Source: Geodermatophilaceae bacterium URHB0062 (GTDB lineage: Bacteria; Actinomycetota; Actinomycetes; Mycobacteriales; Geodermatophilaceae). From it: a stretch of DNA of 64,000 nucleotides. The first letter of the stretch is position 1. Every line of letters begins with the position of its first letter. A model generated the notes under the pieces. It searched no databases and had not been told where the DNA came from. It saw nothing but the letters and a program-made list of their open reading frames with translations. The stretch covers positions 186,001 to 250,000 of the forward strand of contig KK211087.1 of assembly GCA_000620185.1 (NCBI GenBank), in the 5' to 3' direction. The position numbers and the translations under genes were made by a program. Of the stretch, positions 1 to 8,707 are shown piece after piece.

Positions 1-488
1 TGGCCGGGGATCGGCGGTTGAGTGCCCCGGCGGCCGGACTGGCGGTCTCGGCCCTGGCGGCCGGCAACGTGATCGGGCGCCTCGCCGTCGGGGCCTGGTC
101 GGACCGGATCGGCCGGCTGCCGGCGCTGGCCGTCGCGTTGGCGACCGCTGCGGCGTCGATCGGGGCGGTGGCGGCCGCGACGTCGTCCCCGGTGGTCCTG
201 GCCGGCTTCCTGGGCACCGGGCTCGCCTACGGTGCCGTGTCCGCGCTGGTGCCGGCCGCCACCGCGGACCGGGTCGGCGTCACCGCCTTCCCGACCGCCT
301 ACGGCGTGGTCTTCACCGGGTGGGGCTGCGCGGGCCTGCTCGCACCGCTGGCCGGAGGGCGGCTCCTCGCACTGTCCGAGCAGACGCCCGCCCTGCTGAG
401 CCTTGCGGCGGCGCCGGTGGTGGCCGCGGCGGTCGCCGTGGCGCTGCTCGGCCACTGCGCCCGGGGAGCAGTGAGACCGGCCGGATGA
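1..488 (+). CDS. MFS transporter, C-terminal part (5' end outside window)
   Basis: The reading frame is open from base 3, before the first possible start (TTG at 18), so this is the 3' part of a longer gene. About 160 residues are visible: several Ala/Leu/Val/Gly-rich membrane helices and a cytoplasmic loop with the pattern GRLAVGAWSDRIGR, which matches the conserved MFS loop (G-x-x-x-D-R-x-G-R-R type). This indicates the second half of a 12-helix major facilitator. The substrate cannot be read from this portion; the sequence resembles the oxalate/formate-antiporter or YbfB-like branch only in a general way. It ends shortly before a convergent small gene. Confidence 0.8.
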   Translation, partial: AGDRRLSAPAAGLAVSALAAGNVIGRLAVGAWSDRIGRLPALAVALATAAASIGAVAAATSSPVVLAGFLGTGLAYGAVSALVPAATADRVGVTAFPTAYGVVFTGWGCAGLLAPLAGGRLLALSEQTPALLSLAAAPVVAAAVAVALLGHCARGAVRPAG

Positions 489-529
489 GGCCGGCACGGA
501 TCCGTCGGAGCGTTCCGCCGCCGCGCTGG

Positions 530-700
530 TCAGGCCGGCTCGGGCACCCCACCGGGGTCGCCCCCCGGATCGTCCGGGGTCGGCTCGATGGGTGCGGGAG
601 GAAGTGGCTCCGGTGCGTCGGGGAGCAGCTCCCCGGGGTCGTCCGGCACGGGCTGGTCCGGATCGATCTGCGGATCCGGCTCCGGCAGTGGCGCAACCAT
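530..700 (-). CDS. small Pro/Asp-rich hypothetical protein (56 aa)
   Basis: A short reading frame starting with ATG and composed almost entirely of Pro, Asp, Glu, Leu and Gly, with repeated P-x-P-D-P and P-D-D-P-G units and no hydrophobic segment. It would be acidic and probably disordered. The frame stays open further upstream, but composition changes sharply before this ATG, so the short version is preferred. There is no clear ribosome binding site. It lies between the end of the MFS gene and a divergent serine hydrolase. No family is recognised; it could be chance coding in GC-rich DNA. Confidence 0.4.
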   Translation of the reverse strand: MVAPLPEPDPQIDPDQPVPDDPGELLPDAPEPLPPAPIEPTPDDPGGDPGGVPEPA

Positions 701-841
701 GCGACGAGTCAACCAGTGCGGCGTCCCGATCGCGGTCCGGTGGTCCACCAGGCACGGGACCAATTCCCGTAGGGCCGATGAGTCGGCCGCACGTGAGGCG
801 TCCTCAGTCGTGGCAGATGGAGCCGTGGACCGGGAGTGAGC

Positions 842-2011
842 ATGGGACAGGGACTGGACAAGGCCGGACTCGAGCGGTTCGCCGCGGTCGCGGCGTCGCA
901 TGTGGGCGATGACAGGGTGCCGGGCCTGGTTGCGCTGGTGGCCCACGGCGACGACGTGCACGTGGAGGTGGGCGGGACGCTGTCGATCGGCGGCCGGCCG
1001 GTCGAGCGCGGGTCGCTGTTCCGGATCGCGTCGACGACGAAGCCGGTCACGGCGGCGGCGACGCTGACGCTCGCCCGTGAGGGGCTGCTCGACCTGGACG
1101 AGCCGGTCGACCGGCTGCTCCCGGAGCTCGCGAACCGCCGGGTGCTGCGCCGCATGGACGGTCCGCTCGACGAGACGCTTCCCGCTACGGGTCCGGTGAC
1201 GGTGCGCGGGTTGCTGACGTTCACGTTCGGGTTCGGGATGGTCATGGAGATGTTCATGGCACCGGAGCCGTGGCCGGTCGTCGCGGCGGCCGCGGAGGCG
1301 GGGCTCGCCACGATCGGGCCACCGCAGCCGGACGCCTTCGTCGCCCCCGACACCTGGATCGCGAGGTTCGGGGAGCTGCCACTGCTGGCGCAGCCCGGTG
1401 AACGGTGGCTGTACAACACCGGTGCGCACGTGCTGAGCGTGCTGTGCGCCCGAGCCGCCGGGATGCCGTACGACGAGGTCCTGCGCTCCCGCGTCCTCGA
1501 TCCGCTCGGCATGCGCGACACCGGGTTCTCCACCGCCGAGGTCGGGCGTCTGGCGACGGCGTACCAGCCGACTCCGGACGGCCTCGTCGTCTGGGACCCG
1601 CCCGACGGCCAGTGGAGCCGGCCGCCGTCGTTTCCCGACGGGGCCGCGGGGCTGCTGTCGACGGTGGACGACCTGCTGGCGTTCGCCCGCATGCTGCTGC
1701 GCGGCGGCGATCCGGTGCTGACCGCGGATTTAGTGCGCGAGATGAGCCGCGACCACCTGACGACCGCGCAGCGCGAGCGCGGCGCCCCGATTCTCGGCGG
1801 CCGCGGATGGGGCCTCGGGACGTCGGTGGTGCTCGAGGGGCCGTGGGCAGGGGCGATCGGCTGGGACGGCGGTCTCGGCACATCGTTCCTCGTGCACCCG
1901 GAGCGCGACCTCGCCGTCATCGTGCTGACCCAGCGGATGTTCGACTCCGCGCAGGCGTCCGCCGTGCACACCGACCTGCAGGCCGCCGCGCTGGCCGCGG
2001 TGGCTCCCTGA
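842..2011 (+). CDS. serine hydrolase, beta-lactamase class C / EstB fold (389 aa)
   Basis: The S-x-x-K nucleophile motif is visible as STTK near residues 64-67, followed by the helix typical of penicillin-binding-protein-like enzymes (AREGLLDLDEPVDRLLPEL). A Y-N pair (LYNTGAHV) is in the expected place for the Tyr motif, and HPERDLAVIVLTQ is the usual C-terminal strand. Family members are beta-lactamases, DD-peptidases or esterases such as EstB. There is no signal peptide, so a cytoplasmic esterase/amidase is more likely than antibiotic resistance. The ATG was chosen over a GTG six bases upstream because a GGGAG box sits 5 bases before it. Confidence 0.85.
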   Translation: MGQGLDKAGLERFAAVAASHVGDDRVPGLVALVAHGDDVHVEVGGTLSIGGRPVERGSLFRIASTTKPVTAAATLTLAREGLLDLDEPVDRLLPELANRRVLRRMDGPLDETLPATGPVTVRGLLTFTFGFGMVMEMFMAPEPWPVVAAAAEAGLATIGPPQPDAFVAPDTWIARFGELPLLAQPGERWLYNTGAHVLSVLCARAAGMPYDEVLRSRVLDPLGMRDTGFSTAEVGRLATAYQPTPDGLVVWDPPDGQWSRPPSFPDGAAGLLSTVDDLLAFARMLLRGGDPVLTADLVREMSRDHLTTAQRERGAPILGGRGWGLGTSVVLEGPWAGAIGWDGGLGTSFLVHPERDLAVIVLTQRMFDSAQASAVHTDLQAAALAAVAP

Positions 2012-2039
2012 GCCGGGTGGGCGCTCGATCATCTGCCCG

Positions 2040-2477
2040 CTACGGCCGGCTCCCGTAGCGCAGGTGCACCAGCCGGGCGTCGTGCCCGGACTGCGTCGTG
2101 AGCACGAAGAAGTTGTCGAACTCCCGCTCACCGATGACGGGCGGGGACGGCGCACCCAGCGCGGCGAGGATGGTCGGCACGGTGTTGCTGTGACCCGCCA
2201 GCAGTACGACATCCCCGAAACGCCCGGCCAGGACGTCGGGCGCCAGGGTGCCGGCCGGTGGAGTGAGCCGGGGGACCAGTCCGAGTTCCCGCGCCGACGG
2301 CTGCACGGTCTGCTTCGTCCGTGCGAACTCCGAGGTGAAGATCGTGCTGACGCCGGCCCTCTCGGCGACATGGGCCAGGGCGTCCGCCCGGAGCAGCCCC
2401 GCCGCGTTGAGTCCCGGATCCGCGGAGCCGGGAGGCAGGTCGATGTCGGCGTGCCGCACCGCCAATACCGTCACCAC
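2040..2477 (-). CDS. histidine phosphatase family protein (SixA/phosphoglycerate mutase-like)
   Basis: The N-terminus carries VRHADID, the RH core of the histidine phosphatase superfamily (usually RHG), then TSEFARTKQTVQP, the second conserved Arg region, and LAGHSNTVP, the second catalytic His. About 145 residues, the short SixA-like size. The start is placed at a GTG preceded by GGAGAGG eight bases upstream rather than at a more distal GTG. The gene follows a 114-aa hypothetical gene in the same direction and the two are probably co-transcribed. The substrate is unknown; phosphohistidine or small phosphoesters are possible. Confidence 0.8.
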   Translation of the reverse strand: MVTVLAVRHADIDLPPGSADPGLNAAGLLRADALAHVAERAGVSTIFTSEFARTKQTVQPSARELGLVPRLTPPAGTLAPDVLAGRFGDVVLLAGHSNTVPTILAALGAPSPPVIGEREFDNFFVLTTQSGHDARLVHLRYGSRP

Positions 2478-2507
2478 GGGTCGGTCCTCTCCTCGGTACA
2501 CCGACGA

Positions 2508-2852
2508 TCAGGGAAAGATCATGACGAAGACGAGGTTCGACCCGAAGGGGTCGCCGTTGGAGGCCACCCAGACCCGGCGATTGCCCAGGAGCGCGTCCTT
2601 GGCCAGCTTGAACGCCCACTCCGGCCAGGTCGAGGAGAAGCCGCCCGTCGGGCTGTTGTACTGGACGGCGAAGCTGCCGGTCGCGTACTGACCGGCGAAG
2701 GCGATGGTCCCTGTCGACGTCGTGAGGCCCGCCTGTTCGACGGCGCTCGCGATCTCGCGTGGCACGCCCAGCATCTCGCTGCTCGAGATCGTGTGATCGG
2801 CCATGACCTGCTCGATCACGGCGCCGACGTCGGCTCGCACGTCCTGTGTCAT
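2508..2852 (-). CDS. hypothetical protein (114 aa)
   Basis: The start MTQDVRADVG is preceded by a good GAGGAG box, which settles the ATG against longer frames. The protein has an amphipathic N-terminal half and a C-terminal half rich in aromatic and Gly residues (FAVQYNSPTGGFSS, then FKLAKDALLGNRRVWVASNGDPFGSNLVFV). It has no signal peptide, no obvious transmembrane helix and no catalytic motif known to me. It lies directly upstream of the histidine phosphatase gene on the same strand, about 30 bases from its start. Coding looks genuine; the function is not recognised. Confidence 0.7.
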   Translation of the reverse strand: MTQDVRADVGAVIEQVMADHTISSSEMLGVPREIASAVEQAGLTTSTGTIAFAGQYATGSFAVQYNSPTGGFSSTWPEWAFKLAKDALLGNRRVWVASNGDPFGSNLVFVMIFP

Positions 2853-3024
2853 GTCAGCTCCTCGGCTCGCGGCCGACCCCGTCAGGGGCCGGGCCGGATG
2901 GCACCCGTCGTCCGCCCTTCCGTGGGCGGGGGGTCCGACCGATCCGGAGCGTGCCCGTGGCACCGTCACCGCGACGTCACAGTCCGGTCCGCCGACCTCG
3001 TCCGTCCCTTCACCCGGTCCCGCG

Positions 3025-4515
3025 TCAGGTCGAGTGGCGCCAGGTCCTGCCGTCCCGGGCGATCAGTGCGCCGGCCTCGGGGGGACCCCAGGTCGCTGCC
3101 TGGTAGAGGGGGATGGGGCGCCCGTCGCCGGCCCAGTACTGCATGACCGGGTCGACGATGCGCCAGGAGCGGCCGACCTCGTCGGCGCGGATGAAGAGGG
3201 TGGGGTCGCCGATCAGCGCGTCCAGGATGACCCGCTCGTAGGCATCGGGGGACTGCTCCTCGAAGCTCTCGTACGAGAAGTCCATCGACGCCTTCTGCAC
3301 CCGGAAGGCGTGTCCGGGCACCTTCGCGCCGAAGCGGAGGCTCAGGCCCTCGTCGGGCTGCACGCGCACGATCAGGGCGTCGGGGTCCAGCCCCTCCGCC
3401 GTCCCGGGGAACAGCGGCAGCTGCGGAGGGCGGTGGAACTCCATCGCGACCTCCGTGAGGCGCGCGGGCAGCCGCTTGCCGGTGCGCACGTAGATCGGTA
3501 CTCCGGTCCAGCGCCAGTTGTGGACCTCGAGCCGCATCGCCACGAAGGTCTCGGTCGAGCTGAGCGGGTCGACCCCCGGTTCGTCCCGGTAGCCGGGCAT
3601 GAGGTCCTCGCGCGTGCCGCCGCGGGTGTACTGGCCGCGGACGGCGTTCGCCGCGATCTCCGCCTCCTCGTCCAACGGCTGGATCGCTCGCAGCAGCTTC
3701 ACCTTCTCGTCACGGATCGCCTCGGCGTGGAAGGAGGTGGGGGGTTCCATGAGGAAGAGCGAGAGCACCTGGAGGACGTGGTTCTGCACGATGTCGCGCA
3801 TCGCGCCCGTGGTCTCGTAGAAGCCGCCACGGTCGCCGACGCCCAGCGTCTCGGCGACGGTGATCTGCACGTTGTCCACCCACGTGCGGTTCCAGATCGG
3901 CTCGAAGATCGAGTTGGCGAACCGGAGCGCGAGGAGATTCTGCACCGTCTCCTTGGCCAGGTAGTGGTCGATGCGGAAGATCTGCTCCTCGACGAAGGCC
4001 GTGGAGAGCTCCGCGTAGAGCTCCCTGGCGCTCGTCTCGTCCCAGCCGAAGGGCTTCTCGATGACCGCCCGGACGAAGCTGTCGCCGGCCGGCACGGACA
4101 GTCCGGCCTTGCCCAGACTGATGGCGATGGGCCCGAACAGGCGTGGCGGCGTGGCGAAGTAGTAGACCCGGTTGCCGGCGGTGCCGTACCGCTGGTCGCA
4201 CTCGGCCAGCACGTCGGCGAGGCGCTGATAGGTGGCGGGATCGTCGTAACCGCCGCCGACGTAGCGGGCGCCCGCCGTCAGGTCCTTCCACCGGGACTGA
4301 CCCTCCCCGGACACGCTGCGTCGGCAGCGGTCGGCGAACTCCTCGTCGGTCATGGGGGTGCGGGCGACCCCGATCAGCGCCACCTCCGGCGGGAGTGCCC
4401 CGTAGCCGGCCAACCGCGCGAGAGCCGGCAGGAGCTTGCGGGCGGTCAGGTCACCCGACGCGCCGAAGATCACCAGGGCGCACGGCGGAGAGCGGCGATC
4501 GGCATCGACGTTCAT
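3025..4515 (-). CDS. zwf: glucose-6-phosphate 1-dehydrogenase
   Basis: Catalyses NADP-linked oxidation of glucose 6-phosphate to 6-phosphogluconolactone, the entry to the oxidative pentose phosphate pathway. At 496 aa it has full family length. The N-terminal nucleotide loop FGASGDLTARKLLPAL (residues 18-33), EKPFG (153-157) and the substrate/active-site segment RIDHYLAKE (181-189) are all present. The usual form of the last motif is RIDHYLGKE, so Gly is replaced by Ala, while the catalytic His and Lys are kept. The gene is not beside gnd, tal or opcA here, so it may be a second, stand-alone copy. It is divergent from an aldo/keto reductase. Confidence 0.95.
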   Translation of the reverse strand: MNVDADRRSPPCALVIFGASGDLTARKLLPALARLAGYGALPPEVALIGVARTPMTDEEFADRCRRSVSGEGQSRWKDLTAGARYVGGGYDDPATYQRLADVLAECDQRYGTAGNRVYYFATPPRLFGPIAISLGKAGLSVPAGDSFVRAVIEKPFGWDETSARELYAELSTAFVEEQIFRIDHYLAKETVQNLLALRFANSIFEPIWNRTWVDNVQITVAETLGVGDRGGFYETTGAMRDIVQNHVLQVLSLFLMEPPTSFHAEAIRDEKVKLLRAIQPLDEEAEIAANAVRGQYTRGGTREDLMPGYRDEPGVDPLSSTETFVAMRLEVHNWRWTGVPIYVRTGKRLPARLTEVAMEFHRPPQLPLFPGTAEGLDPDALIVRVQPDEGLSLRFGAKVPGHAFRVQKASMDFSYESFEEQSPDAYERVILDALIGDPTLFIRADEVGRSWRIVDPVMQYWAGDGRPIPLYQAATWGPPEAGALIARDGRTWRHST

Positions 4516-4783
4516 GTCCCGGCAGCATGCTCGCGTCGACGCGGCACGGACAGCCCCTCGCGCCGCCCCTGCGCACCCGTCGGCGGCAACCTCGCCCGAA
4601 CGATGGAGGGCGACGCAGGCTCACGCGTACGCCACCGGCCGCTGTCGCCGACGTGACGGTCTGGAACATCGGCGCCGCGTTCTAGGGCCTGGTGGCAGGC
4701 TGGGCCGTCTCGGGGCTTCTGGAGCGCGCCGACTTCGCCGCACGGGGGACAGCGACCGGCGCCGCGGTGAGAGGGTGAGGGGC

Positions 4784-5656
4784 ATGCCGGGTGCAGTGCC
4801 GGACGTGACGCTCAACAACGGCGTCCGAATGCCGAAGCTGGGCTTCGGGGTCTTCCAGGTGGGCGACGACGAGGCGCGGGCGGCGGTCGCGACGGCGCTG
4901 GAGTACGGATATCGCAGCATCGACACCGCGGCGCTGTACGGCAACGAGCACGGTGTCGGGGTCGCCGTCCGGGCCTCCGGCATCCCGCGCGAGGAGCTGT
5001 TCGTCACCACCAAGCTCTGGAACGCCGATCAGGGCGCCGCGCGCGTCGAGCCGGCCTTCGAGCGCAGCCTGGACAAGCTGGGGCTGGACTACGTCGATCT
5101 CTACTTCATCCACTGGCCGGTTCCGAGCAGGAACCTGTTCGTCGAGACGTGGCAGGCGTTCGAACGGCTCTACGCCCACGGGCGGGCGCGGGCCATCGGC
5201 GTCTCCAACTTCCTCCGGCCGCAACTCGCCCGGCTGCTCGAGGAGACCGACATCGTGCCGGCGGTGAACCAGATCGAACTGCACCCCGGCTTCCAGCAGT
5301 CCGAGCTCCGGCAGTTCCATCGCGGGCACGGGATTGCGACGGAGGCGTGGAGCCCACTGGGCCAGGGCGCCGCTCTCACGCATCCGGTCATCACGCGGTT
5401 GGCGGAGCGGCACGGCAAGACGCCGGCTCAGGTGGTGCTTCGATGGCACCTCGAGTTGGGCAATGTGGTCATTCCCAAGTCGGTCACTCCGGGGCGCATC
5501 CAGGAGAACCTCGACGTCTTCGACTTCCAGCTCACGCCTGATGACGCTCGGGAGATCGCCGAACTGGAGACCGGAGAGCGCATCGGCCCGGATCCCGAGG
5601 TCGTCGGTGAGAAACCATCGGGCTTCTCCTCGAAGATCGACCCCTCCATCACCTGA
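4784..5656 (+). CDS. aldo/keto reductase (2,5-diketo-D-gluconate reductase-like)
   Basis: A 290-aa single-domain AKR barrel that should reduce aldehydes or ketones with NADPH. The catalytic tetrad is visible: Asp and Tyr in DTAALYGNE, Lys in TTKLWN and His in FIHWP. The C-terminal cofactor loop (VVIPKSVTPGRIQENLDVFDF) has the Lys-Ser pair that binds the 2'-phosphate of NADPH. The start ATG is preceded by a GAGGG-type box. The divergent zwf gene could supply NADPH, but that link is only suggestive. The exact substrate cannot be assigned. Confidence 0.93.
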   Translation: MPGAVPDVTLNNGVRMPKLGFGVFQVGDDEARAAVATALEYGYRSIDTAALYGNEHGVGVAVRASGIPREELFVTTKLWNADQGAARVEPAFERSLDKLGLDYVDLYFIHWPVPSRNLFVETWQAFERLYAHGRARAIGVSNFLRPQLARLLEETDIVPAVNQIELHPGFQQSELRQFHRGHGIATEAWSPLGQGAALTHPVITRLAERHGKTPAQVVLRWHLELGNVVIPKSVTPGRIQENLDVFDFQLTPDDAREIAELETGERIGPDPEVVGEKPSGFSSKIDPSIT

Positions 5657-5782
5657 CCGTGCCCGGGCCTCGTCCGTGGGGCACTCGCTCGTCCCGTAGG
5701 TGCTTGAAGGTGCCGGCCGGCGGGGTCAGCGCCAGACTCCTGTCGGGCCAGCAGACACGGGGACGCCGAGACAGGGGAACAC

Positions 5783-7264
5783 GTGACCGAGCAGAGCGCA
5801 CCTGTACGGGTCGGCGGGGTGGAGGTCCGCTCCATCGACTACGTGCCGCTGAACGAGCGGCACGGCAAGCTGTCCGACCTCGGGCCGCTGTGGTTCATGA
5901 GCAACGCGCAGATCGCGACGCTGGCGGTCGGGCTGGTGAGCATCACCAGCGGCGGGAACGTCGTGTGGTCGCTGATCGCCATCGTCAGCGGGACCCTCAT
6001 CGGGACCTTCTTCATGGCGTTCCACTCGGCGCAGGGCCCTCAGCTCGGGCTCCCGCAGATGATCCAGTCGCGGCCGCAGTTCGGGTACGTGGGAGCGCTG
6101 CTGGTCTGGCTGTTCGCCTACCTGCAGTACGCCGGGTTCAACATCTTCAACACGGTGCTGGCCGCGCAGGCCCTCGACACCACGATCCACGGGGGCCAGA
6201 CCCTGTGGATCGTGCTCGCGACGGTGGTCGCGCTGGTAGTGGCCCTGATCGGGTACGACTTCATCCACCGCTTCGAGCGGTGGCTGACCATCGGCTTCAT
6301 CGTCATCTTCGGGGTCTTCACCGTCGGCGCGCTGGTCACGCTGGACTTCCCCGGCGGCGCCTTCGACCTGGGGACGTTCTCCTGGACCCCGTTCCTCGCC
6401 CAGTTCGGCGTGGTCGCCGGCTACCAGATCAGCTGGGCCATCTACGTCTCGGACTACTCGCGCTACCTGCCTCCGGACGTCACGGTGCGCAAGACCTTCT
6501 ACTGGACGTACTGGGGCTCGGCGCTGGGTGCGATCTGGCTGATGTGCCTGGGCACCGTGCTCGCCGGCGCCGTCTCCGGCGGGTCGGAGTTCGACACGGT
6601 CGCCGCCATCAAGGCGGCCGGGGACGGCATCTTCCAGGGCTTCGGCTCCATCGTGCTGATCTTCGCCACCCTGGGGCTCGTCTCGGTCACGGCGCTCAAC
6701 ATGTACGGCGGCTCGCTCACCCTGATCAGCGCGATCGACTCGGTGAGAAAGGTCCGACCCACGGTCACCGTCCGGGCGGTCACCATCGCGTTCACCGCAC
6801 TGCTGTCGTTGCTGGGTGCCCTGGCCGCGTCGGAGGACTTCCTCGCGAACTTCGAGAACTTCCTGCTGCTCGTCCTCTACCTGTTCATCCCGTGGACCGC
6901 CGTCAACCTGGTGGACTACTTCGTCGTCCGGCGCGGGCACTACGCCATCGCCGAGATCTTCAACCCGAACGGGATGTACGGCCGCTGGGGCTGGCGCGGC
7001 ATCGTGTCCTACCTCGTCGGCTTCCTGGCGATGGTGCCGTTCTTCAGCACCGGGTTGTACACCGGCCCGGTCGCCGACGCCTTGGGCGGAGCGGACCTCT
7101 CGATCTTCATCGGGCTGCCCGTGGCCGGTGTCCTCTACTGGGTGCTCGCCCGCTCGATCGACGTGGAGAGCGAGACCCGGATCGCGCAGGCCGAGGCGGC
7201 CGAACTCGAGGAGGCGGCCCGTCGGCACGAGGCGCTCGGGACCCACCGCCCGCACTCCTCGTGA
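5783..7264 (+). CDS. NCS1 family permease (purine/cytosine/hydantoin type)
   Basis: A 493-aa membrane protein with about twelve hydrophobic helices. The N-terminal segment (IDYVPLNERHGKLSDLGPLWF) and the following helices match nucleobase:cation symporter-1 proteins, which import cytosine, purines, allantoin, hydantoins or thiamine-type rings with Na+ or H+. The start is GTG behind an AGGGGAA box. Its last codons overlap the GTG start of an amidase, so the two are translationally coupled and probably import and hydrolyse the same amide-containing substrate. Which NCS1 substrate is used is not visible. Confidence 0.9.
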   Translation: MTEQSAPVRVGGVEVRSIDYVPLNERHGKLSDLGPLWFMSNAQIATLAVGLVSITSGGNVVWSLIAIVSGTLIGTFFMAFHSAQGPQLGLPQMIQSRPQFGYVGALLVWLFAYLQYAGFNIFNTVLAAQALDTTIHGGQTLWIVLATVVALVVALIGYDFIHRFERWLTIGFIVIFGVFTVGALVTLDFPGGAFDLGTFSWTPFLAQFGVVAGYQISWAIYVSDYSRYLPPDVTVRKTFYWTYWGSALGAIWLMCLGTVLAGAVSGGSEFDTVAAIKAAGDGIFQGFGSIVLIFATLGLVSVTALNMYGGSLTLISAIDSVRKVRPTVTVRAVTIAFTALLSLLGALAASEDFLANFENFLLLVLYLFIPWTAVNLVDYFVVRRGHYAIAEIFNPNGMYGRWGWRGIVSYLVGFLAMVPFFSTGLYTGPVADALGGADLSIFIGLPVAGVLYWVLARSIDVESETRIAQAEAAELEEAARRHEALGTHRPHSS

Positions 7265-8688
7265 TCGGGCTGCTGAACCGGCTGCTGCGCGACCGCGAGG
7301 TCTCCTCCCGCGACCTGGTCGAGCGGTCCCTGAGGCTGATCGAGGCCGGCGACGGCCGCCTCGGCGCGGTGGTGGCGTTGCGCGCGGAGCAGGCGCTCGC
7401 CGAAGCGGCGGAGGTCGACCGGGCCCGTGCCGCGGGGGAGCGGCTCGGTCCGCTGGCGGGCCTTCCCGTGCTGGTCAAGGACCTGGAGGACGTCACCGGG
7501 ATGGTGACCACCCGCGGCTCCCTGCTGCACGCCGACGACCCGCCGGCCGCGGCCGACGGCCTGGTGCCCGGACGATTGCGGGCCGCGGGCGCCATCGTGG
7601 TCGGCAAGTCCAATCTGCCCGAGAACGCGTTCGAGGCGTACACCGCCAACCGCCTGTTCGGCGTCACCCGCAACCCGTGGGGGCAGGAGTGGTCTCCCGG
7701 CGGATCGAGCGGGGGATCGGCGGCCGCGCTCGCGGCGGGCATGGTCCCGATCGCAACGGCCACGGACGGCGGAGGGTCGGCGCGGATACCGCCGGCCTTC
7801 TGCGGGCTCGTCGGCCTCAAGCCGTCGAACGGGATCGTGGCGCGGTCTCCCGTGCCGTCATGGATCGACCTGTCGACCGACGCGCCGATGGGCCACTCGA
7901 TCGACGACGTCGCCCTGCTGCTGGAGGTGATGAGGGGACCGGCGATCGGGGACCCGAGCGCGCTGCCGCGGTGGGAGCCCGCCGCCGCCCCGACGCCGGT
8001 CCGGCTCCTCGCCGCTCCGCGGACCGTCGACTGGGGTGCGCTGGACCCGGACCTGCAGCGCGCGTTCGACGACGCCCTGCAAGCGCTGGAGCGCGACCTC
8101 GGGCTGCCGGTGGAACCTGTGGCGCCCTCCGCGGTGACACCGGCCGGCAATGCCGACGAGGACTGGTTCACCCTCTGCACGACGGAGCAGGCGTACGAGG
8201 TCGGGGCGGTGGTCCTCGAGGAGCAGGCCGACCGGTTCGACCCCGTCTTCCTCGCTCACATGCAGAACGGGCTGCGGGTGGGCATCGAGGAGTACCTGAC
8301 CGTCCGCCGTCGGCGGTTCGCGTACACCGCTGCCCTGGACCGGCTCCTGGGCGACGACGCCGTGCTGGTCACCCCGACGCTGGCGATGGCGGCACAGCAC
8401 GCCGACGGCCGGATGGTGGGCGCCGAGGTGCCGGGTACGCCGGCCGATGCCCTCAACACCTGCCTGCAGAACATCACCGGCTCCCCGGCGCTCTCGGTGC
8501 CCGCCGGACGGCTGCCGAACGGACTGCCGTTCGGCCTGCAGTTCACCGGGCCGCGCTACCGGGACGATCTGCTGCTGGCGCTCGGTGCGCGATGGGAGGA
8601 GGCCAGGCCATGGCCCTGGTACGCGCCCGGCTTCGAGCCGCTGGTCGACCAGCGGGCAGCCCCGGAGCCGCCTCGCGCGGTGAACTGA
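7261..8688 (+). CDS. amidase, amidase-signature family (475 aa)
   Basis: The Ser-cisSer-Lys triad region is visible: the Lys in VLVKDLEDVTG, the Gly/Ser-rich loop SPGGSSGGSAAALAAG carrying the cis-Ser, and the nucleophile region TDGGGSARIPPAFCGLVGLKPS. In the last, the usual GGSIR is GGSAR. Amidase-signature enzymes hydrolyse amides to acid and ammonia, and the family includes GatA, allophanate hydrolase and aryl-acylamidases. The GTG start shares bases with the permease stop codon, so the two genes form one operon. It is more likely catabolic than GatA, because no gatB or gatC is nearby. Confidence 0.92.
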   Translation: MIGLLNRLLRDREVSSRDLVERSLRLIEAGDGRLGAVVALRAEQALAEAAEVDRARAAGERLGPLAGLPVLVKDLEDVTGMVTTRGSLLHADDPPAAADGLVPGRLRAAGAIVVGKSNLPENAFEAYTANRLFGVTRNPWGQEWSPGGSSGGSAAALAAGMVPIATATDGGGSARIPPAFCGLVGLKPSNGIVARSPVPSWIDLSTDAPMGHSIDDVALLLEVMRGPAIGDPSALPRWEPAAAPTPVRLLAAPRTVDWGALDPDLQRAFDDALQALERDLGLPVEPVAPSAVTPAGNADEDWFTLCTTEQAYEVGAVVLEEQADRFDPVFLAHMQNGLRVGIEEYLTVRRRRFAYTAALDRLLGDDAVLVTPTLAMAAQHADGRMVGAEVPGTPADALNTCLQNITGSPALSVPAGRLPNGLPFGLQFTGPRYRDDLLLALGARWEEARPWPWYAPGFEPLVDQRAAPEPPRAVN

Positions 8689-8707
8689 CGCGCGCCGACG
8701 GGCGCGG

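Noticed and set aside
5657-5782. Riboswitch upstream of the NCS1 permease
   Set aside because: Some GC-rich pairing is possible, but I could not match conserved cores of known classes; a covariance-model search would be needed.
5659-7260. Very long plus-strand frame running through the permease into the amidase
   Set aside because: Only the last part (from 7261) reads as amidase; the preceding part is a frame shadow of the NCS1 permease rather than a fused domain.
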